Source of the DNA: Candidatus Sulfotelmatobacter sp.
GTDB taxonomy: Bacteria > Eisenbacteria > RBG-16-71-46
Direction of reading: 5' to 3'
DNA length: 33,073 nucleotides
Assembly: GCA_035498555.1 (NCBI GenBank)
Contig: DATKAB010000023.1
Span: 1 to 33,073 of the forward strand
Both the position numbers and the translations under genes were made by a program. The notes below the pieces were generated by a model. That model saw only the letters and a list, made by a program, of their open reading frames with translations, searched no databases and had not been told where the DNA came from. How positions within the stretch are numbered: the stretch's first letter is position 1; each line of letters starts with the position of its first letter. Shown here one piece after another: positions 7,800-14,785 of the stretch.

Positions 7800-10700
7800 A
7801 TGCGTTCGCTCATCGTCACCGCGCTCTTCGCCGCCGCCATCGCCCCACTCGAAGCACCGCTGCTCACTCGCGCCGCATTCGCCGATGACGCGGTGTTCCA
7901 GTTCCAAAACAACGCCAATCCAGCAGGCAATTGGAGCTACGGCTACTCGCCCGGTCCCGGCATGGGATTCAACCTGTTCACGACCGAAACCAACCTGGGC
8001 GGAGGCCTGAATCGCTGGAGTGCTCCCAACGGCGCCTCGCTCTCGATGGCGTGCTCTCCAGTGGTGAACGAGCCGGGCGTGACGATGGTGGGAAGCGTGC
8101 TGAGCGCGCGGCTGGCCGCGAATCCGAACCAGACGGTGCTGCGCTGGACCGCGCCCTCCAACGACACGTGGCACGTTCGCGCGCGCTTCACCTCCGAGGC
8201 CGGCTACCTCGGGGCCAGCGGTGCCTCATCCGCGAACGGAACGCAGGCGAACCAACGCCTCGGCTGGGCGGTGGCGGTCGGGGACGTAAATGGCGACGGC
8301 TACGGCGACGTCGTCGCCGGGACCAACGTGTGGTCGAACTCCCAGGTGAACGAAGGCCAGATCGAGCTGTTCCTGGGCGGGGCGAACGGAATTTCGCCGT
8401 CGCCGGCGTGGTCCTACGAGCCCAACGTGGTCGATCAGTATGCGGGGATGAGCGTGGCGGTCGCAGACTTCGATCGCGATGGCTACGCCGACATCGCCGA
8501 AGGCGAGCCGGGCACCGGTGCGGTGCCGGGCAACGTGCGCATCTTCAAGGGCAGCTCGACGTTCCCGGCGCTGAGTTCCACGCGCAGCGGAAGCTCGGCG
8601 TGGCAGTTCGGAACAGCGCTCGCTACCGGCGACTTCAATGGCGACGGCTACCCGGATCTGGCGGTCGGATTGCCGGGAGCGAATGCGGTCGAAGTCGCGT
8701 ATGGCGGATCCACTGGTCTCGGCGCGTTCGGACCCATGATCCACTCGCCCGATCCCGGGTCGAACTTCTTCGGCCAGTCGCTCGCCAGTACAGGTGACGT
8801 GAACGGCGACGGCAAAGACGATCTGATCGTGGGGGCCCAAGCGTACAGTAGCTACCTCGGTCGGGCCTACGTGTTCATGGGATCGTCGGGTGGCGTCTCG
8901 GTCACTCCGTCCTGGACCTTTACCGGTCTCATCGCGAATGGGGAGCTGGGATTCGCCGTGTCGTCGGCCGGCGACGAGAATCACGACGGCTACGCCGACG
9001 TGCTGGTGGGTGCACCCTACGAGAGCAGCGGCGGCACCAATGCCGGAGCGGTGCGGTTGTTCCGGGGCAGCTCCACCGGTCTCTCGACGAGCCCGGTGTG
9101 GACGTGGTTTGGAGCGCCGAACAGCAACGCCGGCATGGCGCTCTCGCCGGCCGGCGACGTGGACGGCGACGGCTACGCCGACTTCCTGATTGGAGCGCCC
9201 GGCTACACCCATCCCGAGGTGAACGAGGGCGAGGCGTTTCTCTATCTGGGCGGATCGGGCGCGACCCCGACGCTTCACTCCACCTTCGAGATGAATCAGG
9301 CGAACGCGCACTGCGGGCGTGCCCTGGCCTCGGGCGACGTGAACGGCGATCTGACGCCCGATCTGGTGGTGGTCGCGACCGACTACAAGGCCGGAAGCAC
9401 GGCGAGCGCCGGGCGCATCTTGATGGAGATGGGCGCCGGGCCGCCGCGGCCTCCCTTCGCGCGCACCGTCCTGCGCCTGTACGCCGATGCCGTGATGATC
9501 GCGCAGGACACGCTCAACACCGCGACCGGGCGCGACACGGTGACGCTGGAAGCCACGGTGGCCGAGAACGCCGGCCACACGATCGACATCGAGGTGGGCG
9601 ACAACGGCGGCCTGCTCCCTTACGAGGCGGTCGGGATCGACGCCTCGATCGAGACCAACGCTACGCCCGCCAATCCGCTCGGGCCGGTGATCACGCTCGG
9701 CACCAGCCGGTTCGCGTCGATTCTGGGGCCGCCGGCGTTCGAGGCCGCGGCATTCGATCCGATCCATCGCTATCTGGCCTCGAACGGTCATCTCTACGAC
9801 GTGTGCGGGAATCTCCATTCGGCCGGTCCCGACGGACCCGGCATCGCCTGGGACATGGTGACGCAGAAGTTCTGGAACATCTCGTTCGACGCTGGCAACC
9901 AGCGCTGGGTGGTGGCGAGCTGGGACACCGCGACCGCCACCTTCACCACCGTGTTCAACATCCCGCGCGTGCTGACGGTGCCGGTAACCGGCGCGGACAC
10001 GCTGGAAGACGCGCGCGGCATCGCGGTGGATTCAAGCTACGTCTACGTGGTCGACGCGGGGCCGGATGGCCTCGTGCCGCGGGCCAACGCCTGGTTCAAG
10101 TTCACGCGGGCAGGGCAGGCGGTGGCATCGCTCAAGGGTTCGTCGTTCGCGGCCAATTCGAGCTACGACATCGTCGACGACATCGTCTACTGCCCGTTCG
10201 CCTCGCCCACCGAGCCCGGCCGCTTCCTGGTCGCCGTGCAGCACACCGGCATTCTCGTGCTCGACGCGAACGGCGCGATGCGCGACACCGCTTACTGGCG
10301 CTCGCAGGGGCTACCGGGCGTCAATGCCCCGCGGGCGGTGGCGGGCATCGCCATCGATCCGGTGAGCGGCGATCTGTTCGTCGAGGACAACGACCGCGGT
10401 CTGACGCGCCGCTGGGTACGGCTGCCCGACGGGCCGACGACGTACCTGTTTGGCGACAACGATCCGATCATGCTCGAGCTGCCGGTTACCGAGTGCACCG
10501 CCAGCAGCGCGCTGTTCCAGGACCCGATCGAGCCCTCATCCATGTACTGCCCGCAGACACCATTCTGCTTCGGTGTCGCGTTCCGCACCGCCGACATGCG
10601 CGGCTACACCGTGGACTATTCGACCGGCACGCTGTGGAAGTTCGATCCGCGCGGCGGACGCGGCACGCGTGTGGGCGAGACCGGGCTGCAGGGCGTGTGG

Positions 10701-11441
10701 GGACTGGCCTACGACGCGAGCCGCGATCGGCTCTACGGCGCGCAGAACGTCACCGGCACCCAGATATGGAGCATCAATCCGCGCACCGCGGTGGCGACCG
10801 CGCTGCCACAGTTGACGCCCTACTCGGTGACCGACATCGGCTTCGAGCCCAACAGCGGACTGATCTACGCGGTGTCGGGCGGCGGCTCGACCGCGCGCCT
10901 GATCAGCATCGATCGCGACACCGGCGCCGCGACCGTGGTCGGGCCGACCCACGATGTGCGCGGTCTCGACTACGACCCGGTGCGCGGCGCGCTGGTGGGG
11001 ATCACCTACGACGACTCGCTGTTCAGCATCAATCCCGGCACCGGGGCGGCGAGTCTGATCACCAGGCTGCCGTGGACGATGGGCTGGGAGGGACTCGCGG
11101 TCGGGCTCGTCGGCGTCGCCGGCTCGACCGACGTGCCGCTGGCGCAGGGCGGCGCGCGCATGGGCACGCCGCTCGCGCTGGCGGTCGCGCCGCAACCGAG
11201 CCACGCCAGCGCTTCGCTCACTTTCGCGCTGTTCGAGAACGCACGCGTGAGGCTCGACATCTACGACGTGAGCGGCCGGCACGTGCGCCGTGTAGTGGAT
11301 GGGGCGTTCACGCCCGGCGCCCACACGCTGGCCTGGGACGGCCGCGGCGATTCTGGCGAGGCCGCCGCCGCCGGAATCTACTTCGTGCGGCTCGAGGCGG
11401 GCGGAAGGAACGTCACGGCGCGCGTCGTGAGGATCCGATAG
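7800..11441 (+). CDS. Secreted FG-GAP beta-propeller protein with FlgD-like C-terminal sorting domain
   Basis: 1213 residues; GGGAGG lies 5 nt before the ATG. A signal peptide is likely cleaved near AFA28/D29. Residues ~155-545 contain seven FG-GAP / integrin-alpha-type calcium loops (DVNGDGYGD, DFDRDGYAD, DFNGDGYPD, DVNGDGKDD, DENHDGYAD, DVDGDGYAD, DVNGDLTPD), as for a seven-bladed propeller. Residues ~650-1110 look like a second beta-propeller, with repeated short strands around aromatic and DG/NP turns. The last ~80 residues are a FlgD-Ig-like domain (DIYDVSGRHVRR, then GAHTLAWDGR, then GIYFVRL) ending in Arg. The C-terminal domain is typical of cell-surface or secreted cargo in FCB-group bacteria. 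Extracellular binding or adhesion is plausible, but no ligand can be named. Confidence 0.9.
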   Translation: MRSLIVTALFAAAIAPLEAPLLTRAAFADDAVFQFQNNANPAGNWSYGYSPGPGMGFNLFTTETNLGGGLNRWSAPNGASLSMACSPVVNEPGVTMVGSVLSARLAANPNQTVLRWTAPSNDTWHVRARFTSEAGYLGASGASSANGTQANQRLGWAVAVGDVNGDGYGDVVAGTNVWSNSQVNEGQIELFLGGANGISPSPAWSYEPNVVDQYAGMSVAVADFDRDGYADIAEGEPGTGAVPGNVRIFKGSSTFPALSSTRSGSSAWQFGTALATGDFNGDGYPDLAVGLPGANAVEVAYGGSTGLGAFGPMIHSPDPGSNFFGQSLASTGDVNGDGKDDLIVGAQAYSSYLGRAYVFMGSSGGVSVTPSWTFTGLIANGELGFAVSSAGDENHDGYADVLVGAPYESSGGTNAGAVRLFRGSSTGLSTSPVWTWFGAPNSNAGMALSPAGDVDGDGYADFLIGAPGYTHPEVNEGEAFLYLGGSGATPTLHSTFEMNQANAHCGRALASGDVNGDLTPDLVVVATDYKAGSTASAGRILMEMGAGPPRPPFARTVLRLYADAVMIAQDTLNTATGRDTVTLEATVAENAGHTIDIEVGDNGGLLPYEAVGIDASIETNATPANPLGPVITLGTSRFASILGPPAFEAAAFDPIHRYLASNGHLYDVCGNLHSAGPDGPGIAWDMVTQKFWNISFDAGNQRWVVASWDTATATFTTVFNIPRVLTVPVTGADTLEDARGIAVDSSYVYVVDAGPDGLVPRANAWFKFTRAGQAVASLKGSSFAANSSYDIVDDIVYCPFASPTEPGRFLVAVQHTGILVLDANGAMRDTAYWRSQGLPGVNAPRAVAGIAIDPVSGDLFVEDNDRGLTRRWVRLPDGPTTYLFGDNDPIMLELPVTECTASSALFQDPIEPSSMYCPQTPFCFGVAFRTADMRGYTVDYSTGTLWKFDPRGGRGTRVGETGLQGVWGLAYDASRDRLYGAQNVTGTQIWSINPRTAVATALPQLTPYSVTDIGFEPNSGLIYAVSGGGSTARLISIDRDTGAATVVGPTHDVRGLDYDPVRGALVGITYDDSLFSINPGTGAASLITRLPWTMGWEGLAVGLVGVAGSTDVPLAQGGARMGTPLALAVAPQPSHASASLTFALFENARVRLDIYDVSGRHVRRVVDGAFTPGAHTLAWDGRGDSGEAAAAGIYFVRLEAGGRNVTARVVRIR

Positions 11442-11462
11442 TCTGGCCACCGTGACCCCATC

Positions 11463-11502
11463 GCGGTAGCCTTCCGCCGAAAATTGCCCCGGAGGCTACC
11501 GC
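11463..11502. terminator. Long inverted repeat downstream of the FG-GAP gene
   Basis: GCGGTAGCCTTCC (11463-11475) pairs with GGAGGCTACCGC (11491-11502) with a single bulged T, around a 15-nt loop. It starts 21 bp after the FG-GAP stop codon and ends 37 bp before the lipoprotein start. It is a good candidate for a transcription terminator or mRNA 3'-end stabiliser, although no T tract follows. Confidence 0.6.
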
Positions 11503-11539
11503 GGCCGGCCCAGCCGACCGCGTCACTGGGAGGTGCACG

Positions 11540-12595
11540 ATGGCCGGTCGCGAAGCTCGCGCGCGCCGCGGTTCCCCTGTGCGCGCGTTGCTGTGGTTGA
11601 TGATCACGCTTCCCATCGCGGGATGTGCCTCGTTCAAGTCGTCGAAGCGGCTCGACGTGAGCCCGTTCGCGCAGAACACAGTCGGCTTGATCGGCGAGGT
11701 CCAGCGCGCCACCAAGCCGGTGCAGTGGGTCTATCTGCAGAAGTACCAGGATCTGCCGTCGGTCCAGGAGGTACGGCGAGCGGCTCGACCCGCCCAGACG
11801 CTGATGCGGGGCGTGGCGCTCTATTCGACGCAAATCGTCTCGATCTACGAGTCACCGGTTCCGGACTCGCGCCGCGTGAGCGAGCTGGCGCGCTACCTCG
11901 ACGAATCGATTCGCGAGCGCCTCAAACAGTCGCCGGCCGCCGAGACCTTCCTCAGTCAGGCGGAGCTGGACGCTGCGGTTTCGAATTGCAAAGCGGCCAG
12001 CAATTTTCTCGCTGCACTCGGCGCGGCGCAGCCGGTGGTCTCGGCGGCGCTGGCCTACGGCAATTGCCTGTACGACAGCCTCGAGATTCGGATCGCCGCG
12101 GCCGACGTGGATATCTCGGCGCGTATTGAAACCGAGTTCGGTCCGATCAAGACGCAGATGGATCAGCTCGAAAATCTGCAGCTCCAGAACATCCGCGCCT
12201 ACACGAAGCTGGCCGAATATCGGCAGGGCTCCGAGGCGTCGCTGGATTCTCTACGTACCCTCGATCCCGAATCGGCGGACGCCATGCCGGCGGGGAAGAA
12301 GCCGGCGATCGCGGCGCTCGATGCGTCCGACAAGCGCCTGCTCGAGCGGATCGAAGCGCTCGGCACGCTCCACGATCGGCTCAATCATCAGTTCGAGATC
12401 TACAGCGCCGAGCAGCAGGAGCTGGACGCCCTGCGCACCCAGGCCAACGAAGCGGCGCGTCTCGGACGCATCACGCTGATCCTGTGGGCGCGCTCGCACA
12501 GCAACCTGGCGGCCGGCATCACGGTGCCGGCGCAGATCGACGTCATGAGCATGGTGAAGAGCGCCGCAGGGCAGGCGAAGTCGCTGGTGCCGTAG
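11540..12595 (+). CDS. Predicted helical lipoprotein of unknown function
   Basis: 351 residues; GGGAGG at 11528-11533 sits 6 nt before the ATG. A basic n-region and hydrophobic stretch end in a lipobox (LPIAGC, Cys29), so the mature protein should be membrane-anchored by lipid. The rest is almost wholly helical and polar, with heptad-like stretches at ~200-225 (MDQLENLQLQNIRAYTKLAEY) and ~262-310 (LLERIEALGTLHDRLNHQF). Two cysteines (C150 and C175 approximately) could form a disulfide. I recognise no family. It is separated by hairpins from the upstream gene and by a 206-bp intergenic region from fic, so it may be a single-gene unit. Confidence 0.8.
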   Translation: MAGREARARRGSPVRALLWLMITLPIAGCASFKSSKRLDVSPFAQNTVGLIGEVQRATKPVQWVYLQKYQDLPSVQEVRRAARPAQTLMRGVALYSTQIVSIYESPVPDSRRVSELARYLDESIRERLKQSPAAETFLSQAELDAAVSNCKAASNFLAALGAAQPVVSAALAYGNCLYDSLEIRIAAADVDISARIETEFGPIKTQMDQLENLQLQNIRAYTKLAEYRQGSEASLDSLRTLDPESADAMPAGKKPAIAALDASDKRLLERIEALGTLHDRLNHQFEIYSAEQQELDALRTQANEAARLGRITLILWARSHSNLAAGITVPAQIDVMSMVKSAAGQAKSLVP

Positions 12596-12600
12596 CCGGG

Positions 12601-12642
12601 CCGCGCCACCGCGTCGCTCACCTTCGCGCTGTTCGAGAACGA
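12601..12642 (+). pseudogene. Remnant of a FlgD-like C-terminal domain coding sequence
   Basis: Bases 12601-12640 match 11201-11240, inside the FlgD-like domain of the FG-GAP gene, at 36 of 40 positions with no gap and a distance of exactly 1400 bp. The encoded peptide ASLTFALFEN is preserved. The match stops abruptly at both sides. It begins 6 bp after the lipoprotein stop and lies in the same frame, which stays open to a TAG near 12685. It is a scrap of a former gene or a recombination footprint. Confidence 0.7.
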
Positions 12643-12694
12643 GCGGGAAGAAATCGGTGCCGAAAGGCCCCTTCGCCTTGGTTAGGGGTCGGGC

Positions 12695-12757
12695 GCGACA
12701 TGTCGCAGAAATCTGATTCTTGCGACACGTTGAGTTGACCGGTCGCCGGCCGCGACA
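12695..12757. promoter_or_regulatory. Possible operator region upstream of fic (GCGACA half-sites)
   Basis: A perfect 12-bp palindrome GCGACATGTCGC lies at 12695-12706. TGTCGCA (12701-12707) is repeated inverted as TGCGACA (12721-12727), and another GCGACA lies at 12752-12757. Four half-sites within 63 bp, 45-107 bp before the fic start, suggest a repressor-binding or hairpin-forming control region. A weak -35-like TTGACC is at 12735-12740 and a -10-like CATAAG at 12756-12761, with a short 15-bp spacer. Confidence 0.5.
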
Positions 12758-12801
12758 TAAGCTCCTGGCTCCCTTTCCCGCCTTCGACTGGAGACCTGAA
12801 C

Positions 12802-13940
12802 GTGAGCCGTTGGCGCGCCGACCTCCCCTACAACCATCTTCCCGAGCTGCCGCCTCGAATGGAACTCGAGACCAAGGCGGTGCTCAAGCAGTGTGTCGAG
12901 GCCCGCGCCGCTCTGGAGGGCCTCAAGCGTTCGTCCGAGCTGACCCCCAATCCCGCGATGCTCATCAACACGCTTCCGGTGCTGGAGGCGCGGGCTAGCT
13001 CCGAGATCGAGAACATCGTCACCACGGCGGACGCGCTGTTTCAGCACCTCGGAAACGGCGAAAGCGCCGACTCCGCGACACGCGAGGCATTGCGCTATCG
13101 CGAGGCGCTGCTCGAAGGGCATCGATCGCTGGGCAGGCGCCCGGTCTCGGTGCACACGGCCGAGGCCATCTGCACGCGAATCAAGGGCGCCGAGATGTCG
13201 GTTCGGCGGGTTCCGGGAACCGCTCTTCACGGCGCCGCGAGCCAGAGAGTCATCTACACCCCGCCCGACCCGGGTCCGCGGCTACGCGACCTGCTATCGA
13301 ACTGGGAGCGATTCGTTCACGCTGAGGATCCATTGGATCCGCTGGTGCGCATGGCCGTTGCTCACTACCAGTTCGAGGCGATCCATCCGTTCACGGACGG
13401 CAATGGGCGCACGGGCCGCGTGCTGAACAGCCTGATGCTGGTCCAGTGGGGATTGCTTTCGTCACCGATCGTCTACCTGAGCCGCTACTTCATCGCGAAC
13501 AAGCAGGAGTACTACAGTCGCCTGCTCGAGGTGACGCGACGGCCGCGTGGGAGCCGTGGGTGCGCTACGTGGTCCGCGGCGTCGAGGAGACGGCGCGTTG
13601 GACGGCAGGAAAGGTCGAGGCGATTCGCCGGCTAGAGCGCGCCACGGCCGAGTACGTGCAGTCGGCTCTGCCCAAGATCTATAGCCATGAACTGGTCGAA
13701 GCCCTGTTCGAACAGCCATACTGTCGAATCGCTAACCTCGTGACGGCGAAGATTGCCGCCCGTCAGGCTGCCGCGCGATATCTCAACGCGCTGGCTTCGG
13801 GCGGCGTGCTTCAGTCGAAGTCAGTGGGCCGGGAGAAGCTCTTCCTGAACACCCGCTTGCTGCGCTTGCTGACTCAAGAGAGCAACACGTTCGCCGAGTT
13901 CCGCACCGCTTCCATCGAAACCGTGCGGCGGCGTGGCTAA
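12802..13940 (+). pseudogene. fic: Fic-domain AMP transferase gene, interrupted by a single frameshift
   Basis: The GTG start at 12802 has GGAGA 7 nt upstream. Frame 1 gives a Fic N-terminal domain with the inhibitory motif S66-x3-E70-N71, so it is a class II, N-terminally autoinhibited Fic protein. The catalytic loop is HPFTDGNGRTGR with His195. Homology then jumps to another frame between 13531 and 13547: AAWEPWVRYVVRGVEETARW and a C-terminal winged-helix region (RIANLVTAKIAARQAAARY, then VGREKLF) continue to TAA at 13938-13940. One missing base explains the change, and restored it would encode about 380 residues. As written, frame 1 ends at 13635 with an unrelated tail. The catalytic core is intact, so the truncated product might still act on ATP. 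True mutation or consensus error cannot be told apart here. Confidence 0.85.
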
Positions 13941-13965
13941 CCAGGAGCTGCGAGCAAATCGCCCC

Positions 13966-14700
13966 ATGACCACCGATCATCTCTCGCGCGAATTCGAAAT
14001 CGCCCGCGAAGTCCAGGCGCGCCTGCTGCCGCAGAACGTGCCGCAGGTCGAGGGGCTCGAGCTGGCCGCGGCCTGTATCCAGGCGCGGGCGGTCGGCGGC
14101 GACTACTACGACTTCCTCGACCTCGGCGCGCATCAGCTCGGATTCGTGCTGGCCGACGTGTCGGGCAAGGGCATCCACGCGGCCCTGCGCATGGCGATTC
14201 TGCAGGCCCACCTGCGCAGCCAGGTGATCAACGCGCCGCAGGATCCGCTACGGGTCCTCAAGCTCGTGAACCGCATGCTGTGCGAATCCACCGACACCGG
14301 GCAGTTCGCGACGCTGTTCCTCGGCATCTACTCGGGACCGACGCGGCGGCTGCGCTACATCAACTGCGGGCACAACCCGCCGCTCTGCTTTCGCGCCGGC
14401 GGCGCGGTCGAGCGGCTCGAGGCCACCGCCACGGTGATCGGCTCGTTTCGCGACTGGGAGTGCGCGCTCGGCCACGTGACGCTCGCGCCCGGCGACGTGT
14501 TCGTGGCCTACAGCGACGGGCTCACCGAGGCGATGCGCGACGGCGAGCCGTTCGGCGAAGCACGCGTGGTCGAGGTGGTGCGCGAACTGGCCGGGCAGCC
14601 GGCGGCGCGCATCATGTCGGAGCTGGTGCGGCGCGTGCAGGAGTATTGCGGCGGCGCCTCGACCGACGACCTGACGCTGCTGGTGGCGAAGGCGCAGTAG
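13966..14700 (+). CDS. SpoIIE/RsbU-type PP2C serine phosphatase
   Basis: 244 residues from the ATG at 13966. A GTG at 13933 overlapping the fic stop would add 11 residues, and neither start has a well-spaced Shine-Dalgarno. An N-terminal helix, FEIAREVQARLLP, is the usual entry to the RsbU/SpoIIE phosphatase fold. Metal-binding acidic residues are present: D46 and D49 in GGDYYDF, D64 in DVSGKG, D184 in YSDGLTEA and D234/D235 in TDDLTLLV. No sensor, PAS, HAMP or membrane domain is attached, so it is a stand-alone cytoplasmic catalytic subunit. Such enzymes dephosphorylate anti-sigma-antagonist (STAS) proteins in partner-switching, but no STAS or HPK-like anti-sigma gene is in the window. It follows fic with at most 25 bp spacing and may be co-transcribed. 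Confidence 0.93.
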   Translation: MTTDHLSREFEIAREVQARLLPQNVPQVEGLELAAACIQARAVGGDYYDFLDLGAHQLGFVLADVSGKGIHAALRMAILQAHLRSQVINAPQDPLRVLKLVNRMLCESTDTGQFATLFLGIYSGPTRRLRYINCGHNPPLCFRAGGAVERLEATATVIGSFRDWECALGHVTLAPGDVFVAYSDGLTEAMRDGEPFGEARVVEVVRELAGQPAARIMSELVRRVQEYCGGASTDDLTLLVAKAQ

Positions 14701-14785
14701 GCCTTCGCGACGCTGCGCGGGCGGCGCCGCTTTGCGCCGACACCGCGCCTCGTCGAGTGGAGCGCCGCGCCGCACGCTCGGCCCG

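Noticed and set aside
9098-11455. 785-codon plus-strand open frame inside the FG-GAP gene
   Set aside because: Arg/Gly/His-rich shadow of the FG-GAP gene in another frame; no domain and no ribosome binding site.
13531-13547. Programmed -1 ribosomal frameshift in fic
   Set aside because: No slippery heptamer or downstream pseudoknot is evident; a simple one-base loss or a sequence error is more economical.
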